In this document: in pieces, positions 24,275 through 32,058 of the stretch
Position numbering within the stretch: the stretch's first letter is position 1
How the letters are laid out: the number at the start of each line of letters is the position of its first letter
Assembly: GCF_900109265.1 (NCBI RefSeq)
Contig: NZ_FNZM01000003.1
Location: forward strand, 62,001-126,000
DNA length: 64,000 nucleotides
Source: Paraburkholderia tropica
GTDB lineage: Bacteria > Pseudomonadota > Gammaproteobacteria > Burkholderiales > Burkholderiaceae
Direction: 5' to 3'
Translations under genes and position numbers: made by a program
Notes under the pieces: model-generated
What the model was told of the DNA's origin: nothing
The model's database searches: none
What the model saw: only the letters and a program-made list of their open reading frames with translations

Positions 24275-25450
24275 ATGGCTGAAAAACTGCACTATTTCGA
24301 CTACGCGGCGACCACGCCGGCCGACCCGCGCGTGATCGCCGCCATGAGCGAATGCCTCGGCATGGAAGGCGCGTTTGGCAATCCGGCATCGAGTTCGCAC
24401 GCGGCGGGCATGCAGGCGCGCTCGCTCGTCGAAGCCGCGCGTGCCCAGGTGGCCGCGCTGATCGGCGCGCACGCCGACGAGATCGTCTGGACCTCGGGCG
24501 CGACCGAATCGAACAATCTCGCCTTGAAAGGCTACGCGGATAACGCCGCCGACCGACGCCATCTGATCACCAGCTGCCTCGAACACAAGGCGATTCTCGA
24601 CACCGTCGCGAGCCTCGAAAAGCGCGGCATGACAGCGAGCTTCGTGTGTCCCGACGCGCACGGCGACATCACGCCCGCCGCCGTGCAGGCCGCGTTGCGC
24701 GACGACACGGGCCTCGTTTCGCTGATGCTCGTGAACAACGAGATCGGCACGTTGACCGACATTGCCGCCATCGCGCCGATCGTGCACGCGGCGGGCGCGC
24801 TGCTGCACGTAGACGCCGCACAGGCGCTCGGCAAGACGCCGATCGACGTGAACGCGCTCGGCATCGATCTGCTGTCGATGTCGGCGCACAAGGTCTATGG
24901 GCCGAAGGGCATCGGCGCGCTGTACGTGCGCCGCGAAGCGGCCGCGCGCATCGCGGCGCAGATGCACGGCGGCGGCCACGAGCGCGGGTTGCGTTCGGGC
25001 ACGCTCGCGACGCATCAGATCGTCGGCATGGGCACGGCGTGCGCGCTGGCCGCCGAGCGCATGGACGCCGATACGCAGCGCATCGCGCAACTGGCCGCGC
25101 GTTTGCTCGACGGTGCGCTGCGTCTCGACGGCGTCACGCAGAACGCGCGCGCGGCGCGCCGCATTGTGCATACGCTGAGTCTCACGATCGGCCACGCGGG
25201 CTTTTTCCCGTTCATGCTGGCGGCGGATGTGGCGGTGTCGTCCACGTCGGCGTGCAACTCGGCATCGGGCGCGCCTTCGCATGTGCTGAGTGCGATCGGC
25301 CTCGACGCCGACGCCGCGAGCCGCACGCTGCGTTTCAGCATTGGCCGCTACACGACCGAAGCCGATGTCGATCACGCCATCGCCCGTCTCGCCCAGGTCG
25401 TGGCGCAATGCCGGCCGGTGCAACGCCGCGAAGCGCCGGCGGCGGTTTGA
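24275..25450 (+). CDS. Cysteine desulfurase, NifS/IscS-like class V aminotransferase
   Basis: PLP enzyme of 391 residues that takes sulfur from cysteine as an enzyme persulfide and yields alanine. The PLP lysine motif SMSAHKVYGPKG, the substrate segment LEHKAILD, the AQALGKTPIDV strand and the active-site loop SSTSACNSASGAPSHVL (catalytic Cys) are all present, as is the start YFDYAATTPADPRV. The ATG at 24275 matches family length; upstream in-frame starts are not preferred. It is not accompanied by iscR, iscU or other Fe-S assembly genes, so it may serve a separate sulfur pathway. Its neighbours are a membrane protein and a ROK kinase. Confidence 0.9.
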   Translation: MAEKLHYFDYAATTPADPRVIAAMSECLGMEGAFGNPASSSHAAGMQARSLVEAARAQVAALIGAHADEIVWTSGATESNNLALKGYADNAADRRHLITSCLEHKAILDTVASLEKRGMTASFVCPDAHGDITPAAVQAALRDDTGLVSLMLVNNEIGTLTDIAAIAPIVHAAGALLHVDAAQALGKTPIDVNALGIDLLSMSAHKVYGPKGIGALYVRREAAARIAAQMHGGGHERGLRSGTLATHQIVGMGTACALAAERMDADTQRIAQLAARLLDGALRLDGVTQNARAARRIVHTLSLTIGHAGFFPFMLAADVAVSSTSACNSASGAPSHVLSAIGLDADAASRTLRFSIGRYTTEADVDHAIARLAQVVAQCRPVQRREAPAAV

Positions 25451-25585
25451 AGCGCTCAAGACGGTGCGTTTGCTTCGACCACGGCGCGCCGCGTAAAGTG
25501 TGAGGGCTGCCGCTCACAGGCGTCGGCCGGGATTGCCCGGCGCGGCGCGCGCAAGCCGCGCGGGCGGCGCTGCGAGAGGCCCTTC

Positions 25586-26578
25586 ATGCCGGATCACGCC
25601 CTGCCCGCACTCGCGGGCGCGCGCACGCTCTATACCGCCGATATCGGCGGCTCGTTCATTCGCCTCGCCGCCTGCACGCACGCGGGCGAACTCGTCGCGC
25701 TCGCGAAGCAGCTTACGCCCGCGCACGACTGGACTCAATTCGTCGATACGTTGAGTGCAATGCTCGCGGCGCATGTCGACGGTGCCGCCGATGCGGCGCT
25801 CGCGCTATCGATTGCGGGCCTCGTCGATCCCGCCGACGGCACCGCGTTTTCCGCCAATATTCCCTGTATCACGGGCCGCAAGCTCGCGAGCGAACTCGGC
25901 GCGCGGCTCGGCCGCCCGGTGTTCGCCGCGAACGACGCTGACTGCCTCGCGCTCGCGGAAGCCGTGGCCGGCGCGGGCGCCGGTCATCGCGTGGTGTTCT
26001 CCGCCGTGCTCGGCACGGGCGTCGGCGGCGGCCTCGTCGCGAACGGACAACTGATACAGGGCGCGGGCGGCGTGACGGGCGAGTGGGGGCACGGTCCCAT
26101 CGTCAACACGCAATGTCAGCCGGAAGGCGAGCCCGAGCCGCTGTACGTGCCGCGCTTCGCGTGCGGCTGCGGTCAGCGCGGTTGTGTCGATACGATAGGC
26201 GGCGCGCGCGGGATCGAGCGGCTGCATGTGTTCCTGAACGCGGCATCGACCACCGATTCGCCGACACCCGCGCTGGACAGCCACGCGATCCTCGATGCCT
26301 GGACGCACGCCGATCGCGCCGCCGTGCGCACGATCGGCGTCTGGCTCGAACTGGTCGCGGATCCGCTGGCTGCCGTGGTCAACGTCACGGGCGCGTCGCG
26401 CGTGACGGTGGGCGGCGGGCTCGCCGGTTCGCCCGCGCTAATAGGGCGGCTCGATCAGGCGGTCCGCTCGCACGTGCTGCATCGGCGCGACGAACCGCTC
26501 GTGGTGCCCGGCCGTTTCAGCGCCGATGGCGGCCTGATCGGCGCGGCGCTGCTCGCGCGCCAGGCTTCAAACCGCTAA
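25586..26578 (+). CDS. ROK-family sugar kinase (N-acetylglucosamine/glucose kinase type)
   Basis: Protein of 330 residues. Domain order fits ROK kinases: phosphate-binding loop TADIGGSFIRLAA at about 17-29, GTGVGGGLVANG with the ATP/sugar region, and GEWGHGPI with catalytic neighbourhood. The zinc motif is CGCGQRGCVDTIGG, where the usual Glu after the last Cys is Asp. The fold ends with TVGGGLAGSPALIGRLD and a second GGLIGAALLA motif. It lacks the N-terminal HTH of ROK repressors, so it is a kinase rather than a regulator. The CutC gene starts 42 bases downstream on the same strand and is probably co-transcribed. Confidence 0.87.
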   Translation: MPDHALPALAGARTLYTADIGGSFIRLAACTHAGELVALAKQLTPAHDWTQFVDTLSAMLAAHVDGAADAALALSIAGLVDPADGTAFSANIPCITGRKLASELGARLGRPVFAANDADCLALAEAVAGAGAGHRVVFSAVLGTGVGGGLVANGQLIQGAGGVTGEWGHGPIVNTQCQPEGEPEPLYVPRFACGCGQRGCVDTIGGARGIERLHVFLNAASTTDSPTPALDSHAILDAWTHADRAAVRTIGVWLELVADPLAAVVNVTGASRVTVGGGLAGSPALIGRLDQAVRSHVLHRRDEPLVVPGRFSADGGLIGAALLARQASNR

Positions 26579-26620
26579 GCCTCGTCAACGCTCTTTCACC
26601 TCATGAAACAAGGATCGCCG

Positions 26621-27346
26621 ATGCCTATAACGCTCGAAATCTGCGTGGACAGCGTGGACGGACTCGACGCCGCCGTCGCGGGCGGCGCCGATCGGATTGA
26701 ATTGTGTTCGGCGCTCGATCTGGGGGGCCTCACGCCGACGCCCGGCCTGATCGCGGCGGCGGCGCACGCGCCGATTCCCGTCTACGCGATGATCCGGCCG
26801 CACGCGCGCTCGTTCGCGTGGTCGCCCGCCGACACGGAAGCCATGCTCGCCGATATCGACGCCATGCGCGCGGCCGGTCTCGCGGGCGTCGTGCTCGGCG
26901 CGGCGCGGGCCGATCGTCAGCTCGACGTGCAGATGCTGGCCGTCTTGTGCGAACGCGCGCGCGGGCTCGGTACCACGTTGCATCGCGTCTTCGATCTCGT
27001 GCCCGATCCGGCGCGCGCGCTCGAAGAAGCGGTGGCGCTGGGCTTCGAACGCATTCTGACCTCGGGCGGCGCCGCGCGCGCGGCCGATGGCATCGTCGCG
27101 CTGAACGCCCTCGTGCGGCACGCGGCGAACCGCATCGGCATCATGCCGGGCAGCGGCATCGACGCGCTCAACGTGGCGGGCATCGTGCGCGCGAGCGGCG
27201 CGACGCAGGTGCACGCGTCATGCCGCGCGGTGTTTGCGCACGGCGAGCACAAGGGCGTCGAACTTGGCTTCTTTCCGGAGCGCGGGAGTATGACGTCGGC
27301 GCGCGCGGTGATGGGCCTCAAGCACGCGATGGCGGCGCTCGCCTGA
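26621..27346 (+). CDS. cutC: CutC family protein (copper homeostasis-associated TIM barrel)
   Basis: Protein of 241 residues with the complete CutC barrel: LEICVDSVDGLDAAVAGGAD at the N-terminus, then DRIELCSALDLGGLTPTPGL, PVYAMIRPHARSFAWSP, HRVFDLVPDPARALEEAVAL, RILTSGG, IMPGSGIDALNV and the closing HASCRAVF. Proposed roles in copper handling rest on older genetics, and the true reaction remains unclear. The ATG at 26621 is chosen because AAGGATC is suitably placed before it; an in-frame ATG at 26603 is weaker. It follows a ROK kinase, an arrangement that hints at carbohydrate rather than copper chemistry. It is convergent with the next gene. Confidence 0.9.
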   Translation: MPITLEICVDSVDGLDAAVAGGADRIELCSALDLGGLTPTPGLIAAAAHAPIPVYAMIRPHARSFAWSPADTEAMLADIDAMRAAGLAGVVLGAARADRQLDVQMLAVLCERARGLGTTLHRVFDLVPDPARALEEAVALGFERILTSGGAARAADGIVALNALVRHAANRIGIMPGSGIDALNVAGIVRASGATQVHASCRAVFAHGEHKGVELGFFPERGSMTSARAVMGLKHAMAALA

Positions 27347-27366
27347 GCGGCGTGCTCAAGGCATGT

Positions 27367-27894
27367 TCAAGGCGCAAGCACGCGCGTTTCGATGCGCGCG
27401 AGACGCTTCAGATGGCGCGGCGCGGGCACGCTGTCCGCGCCGGAGAACAGCACGGGCGCGCCGTCCGCGGCGCTGAGCGGCTGGCCGCCGCATTCATAGG
27501 CGACGATGGCCTGCTCGCCCACCGGCGAGTTGAACAGCTCGTGCCACGTGAACGGCACGGCATAGCCGTCATGGCCGACGGCCAGAAAGATCATGCGCTT
27601 GAAGTCGCCGGGCGCTTCGTAGTGCAGGCCCGCGTGCTCGATCAACGCCGTCAGCAGCACGCCGCGATAAGGCTCGACCGTGCGGATGAACCGCTGCGTG
27701 GTGTAGCAACGCAGATCGAAGGGCGCGCACGTGACGCTCGGCATCGCGCGCAAGGCTGCGAGCGTGAGCGTTTGAGGCCGTACCACGCTGCCGGAGAGCG
27801 TGAGTACGACGTCTTCGTCGGCAGGATCGGTGCGATCGGTGTGATCGGTGTGATCGGTGGAAGTGGCCGCAGCGGCGTGGGGCGCGAGGTTCAT
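27367..27894 (-). CDS. Stand-alone molybdopterin-binding (sulfite oxidase fold) protein
   Basis: Protein of 175 residues containing only the oxidoreductase molybdopterin-binding fold: a beta segment with SGSVVRPQTLTLAALRAMP, a central Cys region (DLRCYTTQRFIRTVEPYRGV) where the molybdenum-ligand Cys would be expected, and FNSPVGEQAIVAYECGGQPL. There is no signal peptide or Tat motif, no dimerisation domain and no heme partner, so its location is probably cytoplasmic and its activity unproven. The N-terminal ~28 residues are low complexity with Thr-Asp-His/Arg triplets encoded by a 9-bp tandem repeat. It is convergent with cutC, 20 bases apart. Confidence 0.72.
   Translation of the reverse strand: MNLAPHAAAATSTDHTDHTDRTDPADEDVVLTLSGSVVRPQTLTLAALRAMPSVTCAPFDLRCYTTQRFIRTVEPYRGVLLTALIEHAGLHYEAPGDFKRMIFLAVGHDGYAVPFTWHELFNSPVGEQAIVAYECGGQPLSAADGAPVLFSGADSVPAPRHLKRLARIETRVLAP
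27825..27860. repeat. 9-bp tandem repeat, four units, inside a coding region
   Basis: Four consecutive copies of GATCGGTGN (27825, 27834, 27843 and 27852) encode the Thr-Asp-His/Arg triplets near the N-terminus of the molybdopterin-fold protein. A nine-base unit keeps frame when copies are gained or lost. Confidence 0.8.
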
Positions 27895-28092
27895 CGTGGA
27901 GGCTCCGGGCCGCGCGGCGGCCTGACGGCGATCGACAGGGGATCGGCTGAAAATCGACCGGAAAAATCGACAAAGCGTCGATATAACTTCGCGTATATTA
28001 CGATAGCCCGCGCCGCTGTATCAACGATCGGCCTGACATGTCGCGCATATTGCCGCGCTTATCTTGCGTCGGGGCTGAATCGCGCTGACTGC

Positions 28093-28758
28093 TCAGGCGA
28101 TCGGTTTCGAGTCCGCGGTGGGATTGCCGAGATCGTCGGTCGGCAGATATTGCTGATCGAACGCGGCCACATAGAGCACCCATTGCGGCGCGCCCACGTC
28201 GACGAGCAGCGCGCCGTCCTGCCAGATGTCGTTGTGATCGTTGCGGTCGTTGCCCGCGCGATGAATGAATTCGCCTTTCGATCCCTGATTCATGTGCACG
28301 TCGTGGACGCCGTTGCCTTCGCTGTAGAAGCGGCCATACACATAAACGTCGTAGCCGGATTGTTGCGCGCGCAACAAAAGACGCTGGAGCGTGGCGACCG
28401 GTTCGACGGCATCGGTGCCGTCCATCACGTCGCTGTTGCGCCATGCGCCGGTGTTGGCGAGAAAGTCGCTGCGCTGGAAATCGAGCGCGGGCAGCGCGTG
28501 CTGGCCCGTGAGATTCTGCTCGCCCGAGGCATCGGCTTGCAGCGTCTGCAACATGGCGTGGCGAAAATCGAAGAGCAGCTTGTATTTGAGCAGGTCGTCG
28601 GCGTCGGTGGTGCCGACATTGACCGCCACATCCCACTGCGCGCCGCCCACATCGAGGCCGAAATGCAGGTGATACTGCACTTCATGCGGCCGCTGCGTGG
28701 GCTTGAGTTGCGGCGCGGAAGTGATCTTGCCTTTTGCGAAACCGTAGGGAAGCGTCAT
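28093..28758 (-). CDS. DUF2278 family protein (YukJ-like)
   Basis: Protein of 221 residues with the DUF2278 layout: LPYGFAKGKITSAPQL at the N-terminus, the HYHLHFGL-like strand (VQYHLHFGLDVGG), DVAVNVGTTDADDLLKYKLL, and in the second half the nuclease-like HDVHMNQGS, NDHNDIWQDGALLVDVG and FDQQYLP. No function is established for the family. The ATG at 28758 is preferred because GGAG lies nine bases upstream; ATGs at 28767 and 28779 leave no room for a ribosome site. No signal peptide is present. It is flanked by unrelated single genes. Confidence 0.8.
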   Translation of the reverse strand: MTLPYGFAKGKITSAPQLKPTQRPHEVQYHLHFGLDVGGAQWDVAVNVGTTDADDLLKYKLLFDFRHAMLQTLQADASGEQNLTGQHALPALDFQRSDFLANTGAWRNSDVMDGTDAVEPVATLQRLLLRAQQSGYDVYVYGRFYSEGNGVHDVHMNQGSKGEFIHRAGNDRNDHNDIWQDGALLVDVGAPQWVLYVAAFDQQYLPTDDLGNPTADSKPIA

Positions 28759-28856
28759 CGTCTGCATCTCCGGGTGCATGGCGTTTCATCATAAGACAGA
28801 CGCGTGACAGCCGTGCTGCACCGCGGCTTCGCGAAGGCGTCAGCGAGCTTTCATTT

Positions 28857-29381
28857 TTATTCGGCGCGCTGATTGGCCCATTGCGCGAGCGTGGCGACGG
28901 TGTTCATATTGCGCGCGGTGCCGTCGGCGGCAGCGGGCAGTTTGAGCTTCGAGCGGCCAATGCCGTCCGGATACTGCACGTAGATTTCGCGCTTGCCCGC
29001 GACGATGCTTTCCGCTTGCTGGCCGCGCGCCGTTTCGAGCAGGTTCGCGGGCGGCGCGGTGTCGAGAAAGATCGCGACAGTGCGATCGGGCGGCGCATCG
29101 GCGAAGGGATTGGCGGCGACGATGGCCGCCATCTCGGCGGCGTTGCGCAACAGCACGCCGACGGGTTTGCCCGCGTAAGCCTCGAGGCTCGCTTCGAGTT
29201 GCTTCTTCACGCTCGATGCGGCGAGGCGGCTGTCGAACACGACATTGCCGCTGGCGATATAGGTGCGCACGTTGGCGAAACCGAGCGCTTCGCACATCGC
29301 GCGCAGTTCGGTCATGGCGAGTTTGCCGGTGCCGCCGACATTCACGGCGCGCAGCAGGGCGACATAGGTAGAGGTAGGCAT
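28857..29381 (-). CDS. DUF1697 family protein
   Basis: Protein of 174 residues with the DUF1697 signature from the start: YVALLRAVNVGGTGKLAMTE, LRAMCEALGFANVRTYIASG, NVVFDS, then PVGVLLRNAAEMAAIVAANP. The C-terminus has YPDGIGRSKLKLP and the conserved TARNMNTVATLAQW. The family is widespread and uncharacterised. Stand-alone gene, divergent from the flavodoxin-like gene that starts 98 bases away, so the two probably share a promoter region. Confidence 0.88.
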   Translation of the reverse strand: MPTSTYVALLRAVNVGGTGKLAMTELRAMCEALGFANVRTYIASGNVVFDSRLAASSVKKQLEASLEAYAGKPVGVLLRNAAEMAAIVAANPFADAPPDRTVAIFLDTAPPANLLETARGQQAESIVAGKREIYVQYPDGIGRSKLKLPAAADGTARNMNTVATLAQWANQRAE

Positions 29382-29479
29382 CGCCTGATAATACTGCGAA
29401 GCGCCGGGCGCGCGCTGTGGGCGCGGGCGTGCACGGTATCATCGGCATTTCGCGAAGCGAACAGGCTCACAAAGACGCA

Positions 29480-29971
29480 ATGAAAACGCTATTGATCGTC
29501 TATCACTCGATGACGGGCGGCACGCAGCAGATGGCCGAAGCGTCCGCGCGCGCGGCGCGTGCGCAGGCGGGCGTGAACGTGCGTCTGCAACGCGCCGACG
29601 CCAGCGTTCCAAACGATGTCCTGGCCGCCGACGGCTATCTGTTCGCGACGCCCGAGAATCTCGCATCGATGTCCGGGCTGATGAAGGACTTCTTCGATCG
29701 CTGCTATTACGCGGCACTCGACCGCGTAAGCGGGCGTCCTTATGCCGCGATGATCTGCGCGGGCAGCGACGGACAAAACGCGCTGCGCCAGATCGAACGC
29801 ATCGCGACGGGCTGGCGGCTGAAAGCCGTGGCGCAAGGAATGATCGTGTGCACGCACGCGCAAACGCCGGAGCGCATTCTCGCGCCGAAGATCATCGGCC
29901 CCGACGATCTCGCGCGCTGCGCCGAACTCGGCGAAGGACTGGCGGCGGGACTCGCACTCGGCGTGTTCTGA
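29480..29971 (+). CDS. Flavodoxin-like FMN protein / NAD(P)H-dependent oxidoreductase
   Basis: Protein of 163 residues with a flavodoxin fold. The FMN phosphate loop is YHSMTGGTQQMA at about 8-19. A second FMN segment, FATPENLASMSGLMKDFFDR, is typical of NADPH-dependent FMN reductases and WrbA-like proteins, and RPYAAMICAGSDG follows. It probably carries out one- or two-electron redox on an unknown partner or substrate. The ATG at 29480 starts the fold at the usual distance; an upstream frame to 29417 is not needed. Divergent from the DUF1697 gene. Confidence 0.82.
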   Translation: MKTLLIVYHSMTGGTQQMAEASARAARAQAGVNVRLQRADASVPNDVLAADGYLFATPENLASMSGLMKDFFDRCYYAALDRVSGRPYAAMICAGSDGQNALRQIERIATGWRLKAVAQGMIVCTHAQTPERILAPKIIGPDDLARCAELGEGLAAGLALGVF

Positions 29972-30182
29972 GGCGATCGCGAAGGTCATCCGCGACGCGC
30001 AAAACGGCCCCGCAATTTAAGGGAAATTTGCAGAGATGGTCGAGTTTCGCGCATTGTTGTAAAGGATTGTCAGGTGTGAGAGCGGGGCGTCAACTGGGCG
30101 ATAAGGTGGGCGTTTTGCGGGCGAGGGCCAATCGCTTGGTTGGTTCTCGATCCTTCTTAATCCCGTTTTATCGAGTCACACC

Positions 30183-30386
30183 ATGAAGCGCATCCTGATC
30201 GCCAGCCTCGCCCTTTTCGTTTCCGCCGCTGCCTTCACGCAGACGGCATCCGCCGCGCCCGCCGGCCATCATCACAAGCACGCCCACAAGCACAGCGGCA
30301 AGCACCACGCCCGCCGCGACGTCGCCATGCAATCGCCCGCCGATCGCGCACAGCCGCTCGATCAGGCGCCGGCATTCCAGCACTAA
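30183..30386 (+). CDS. Small histidine-rich exported protein
   Basis: A 67-residue protein. The first ~25 residues are a clear signal peptide (MKRILIASLALFVSAAAFTQ, cleavage near ASA-AP). The mature part begins with a His/Lys cluster (GHHHKHAHKHSGKHHARR), able in principle to bind metal ions, and ends in a short neutral tail. No family is assigned with confidence. It precedes the LysM/LytM lipoprotein gene on the same strand, with a hairpin between them, so co-transcription is not certain. Confidence 0.65.
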   Translation: MKRILIASLALFVSAAAFTQTASAAPAGHHHKHAHKHSGKHHARRDVAMQSPADRAQPLDQAPAFQH

Positions 30387-30423
30387 CGCCAACGTCATGG
30401 CCGCCTGAAGCGGCGCATTTCGC

Positions 30424-30458
30424 AGCGGCGCAGGCTCCCGAACGGGACTTGCGCCGCT
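30424..30458. terminator. Strong hairpin after the His-rich peptide gene
   Basis: Outer arms AGCGGCGCA/TGCGCCGCT (9 bp) and inner arms TCCCG/CGGGA around a two-base turn form an extended stem. No T-run follows on either strand, so it may be an attenuating or RNA-stabilising structure rather than an intrinsic terminator. AGCGGCGCA also occurs a few bases upstream. Confidence 0.4.
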
Positions 30459-30540
30459 TGCGCATTCGACTGGCCGCGTGGCGGCCTCCGTCGAATCGAC
30501 GCGCCGCCTGCATTGCCGATAAACATAGGATGACGAATCA

Positions 30541-31314
30541 ATGAAATCGTGGCTGGGGTCGTTCATGGTCAGGCCGGGACGCGGCGCGGGGTGGGCAAGT
30601 GGTCTGGTAGCGACCGTGGCGGTGACCACGGCCGCGACGCTGTCCGGTTGTGCGTTCGACGGCGACTTCGAACGCGGCGGCGCGGCGTCCGCGTGCCATG
30701 GCGTGATCGCGGGCTACTACTGCGTGAAGCCCAACGACACCTTGCAGAGCGTGGCGTTCGCCTTCGGGCGCACTGCGCGCGACGTCGCGCAATGGAACAG
30801 CCTGGAGGAAAACGCGCCGCTGCATGCCGGGCAGACGCTGCGCATGGGGCCGCCGGACTGGCGTGCGTGGCATGACGGCGCGTCGGCTCAAGCGCAGCCG
30901 TCCGCGGGCGCGGTGTCGGCGAGCGCGAGCAGTCGCTTCGTGTGGCCCGTGAGCGGCGTGATCGTGCGCGAGTTCGGTGCCGATGGCGCACGCGGGATCG
31001 AGATCGCCGGTCATGCGGGCACGCCGATTCGCGCCGCCGCGCCCGGGCGCGTGGTGTATGCGGGCGACAGCATCAAGGCTTACGGGCTGATGGTGATCGT
31101 CAAGCACGAGAACGGCTATGTGACCGCGTACGGCAACAACCGCCGCCTGCTCGTCGCGGAAGGCGATCCGGTGCAGCAGGGCGCGTCCATCGCCGAAATG
31201 GGGGCACGCGCCGATGGTCAAGCGCTGCTCCAGTTCGAGATGCGCGAAGGCGGCAAGCCGGTCGACCCGCTCGCGCATCTGCCTGCCGGCTCGGGGCCGC
31301 TCACGCAGCCCTGA
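30541..31314 (+). CDS. LysM and LytM (M23)-domain lipoprotein, NlpD-like with degenerate active site
   Basis: Protein of 257 residues. A lipoprotein signal ends at LSGC (Cys near residue 37). Residues ~57-100 form a LysM domain (YYCVKPNDTLQSVAFAFGRT), which binds peptidoglycan. Residues ~132-245 are an M23/LytM domain. The zinc ligands are missing: the HxxxD position reads GARGIEIAG, YAH reads YGN, and the final HLHFE reads LLQFEMR. It therefore should not cut peptidoglycan. By analogy with NlpD and EnvC it may activate an amidase at the division septum. The next gene is an RlpA-like septal protein, which supports an envelope-division role. Confidence 0.85.
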   Translation: MKSWLGSFMVRPGRGAGWASGLVATVAVTTAATLSGCAFDGDFERGGAASACHGVIAGYYCVKPNDTLQSVAFAFGRTARDVAQWNSLEENAPLHAGQTLRMGPPDWRAWHDGASAQAQPSAGAVSASASSRFVWPVSGVIVREFGADGARGIEIAGHAGTPIRAAAPGRVVYAGDSIKAYGLMVIVKHENGYVTAYGNNRRLLVAEGDPVQQGASIAEMGARADGQALLQFEMREGGKPVDPLAHLPAGSGPLTQP

Positions 31315-31377
31315 CCGGGCGCACGCTGCACGCCTGCCAGGCGCGGGCGGAAGAACAATCAGACCCTCGGGAACACG

Positions 31378-32043
31378 TTGAAGAAGATCCAGTCTGCCGT
31401 GGCGCTCGGGCGCGCGCGGGGCCAAAACGCACCCGTCGCGCGGCGTTGGCGCGTCGCGCTGGTGCCGCTGCTTGTTGCGTTGATGGGCACGGCGCAGGCG
31501 CGCAAGCCCGCGCCGGTTTCGCCGATCAGGCATGAGACGCGCGAAGGGCACGCAGTCTCTGCGCAGAAGCACACGCGTGTCGCGTCGCACCACGCGGTAT
31601 CCGGCCAGCATGTCGAGCGCATGCGGCACGCGCAGCGACGCTTTCAGACCGGCATCGCGTCGTGGTACGGACGCGAATTCCATGGCCATCGCACCGCGAA
31701 CGGCGAACGTTTCGACATGTACGCATTGACTGCGGCGCATCGCACGCTGCCGTTCGGCTCGTTCGCGCGCGTGACGCTGCCCGCGACGGGGCGCTCCGTG
31801 GTCGTGCGCATCAACGATCGCGGGCCGTATGCGCGCGGTCGCGTGATCGACCTGTCGTTCGGCGCGGCGCGCGTGCTCGGTTATTCGGGCGCGGGGTCGG
31901 CGCGTGTGCGCATCGAGCCGGTGGCGGCGCGGGAAGCCGCGGCGCAATCCGGCGCGCGGCGCGCCAAACGTCCGGCGCGCCGCGCGAAGCCCGTGCCGCC
32001 GCCGAAGCGCTATCGCGTCGATCGCGTCGATCGCGCACGCTGA
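31378..32043 (+). CDS. RlpA-like septal ring protein (double-psi beta-barrel)
   Basis: Protein of 221 residues. A hydrophobic segment (RVALVPLLVALMGTAQA) after a basic N-terminus acts as a signal or anchor. The RlpA double-psi beta-barrel follows: GIASWYGREFHGHRTANGER, FDMYALTAAHRTLPFGSFAR, and VVVRINDRGPYARGRVIDLS, including the conserved His and Asp of lytic transglycosylases. The C-terminus is Arg/Ala/Lys-rich and lacks the SPOR domain of E. coli RlpA. The start is TTG at 31378, with GGGA five bases upstream. It lies 63 bases after the LysM/LytM lipoprotein gene and is probably in the same transcript. Confidence 0.85.
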   Translation: MKKIQSAVALGRARGQNAPVARRWRVALVPLLVALMGTAQARKPAPVSPIRHETREGHAVSAQKHTRVASHHAVSGQHVERMRHAQRRFQTGIASWYGREFHGHRTANGERFDMYALTAAHRTLPFGSFARVTLPATGRSVVVRINDRGPYARGRVIDLSFGAARVLGYSGAGSARVRIEPVAAREAAAQSGARRAKRPARRAKPVPPPKRYRVDRVDRAR

Positions 32044-32058
32044 CGCATTGCGCGCGGC

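Noticed and set aside
27976..28010. ATAACTTCG-containing stretch resembling a loxP arm
   Set aside because: Only one partial arm matches; the spacer and inverted second arm are absent.
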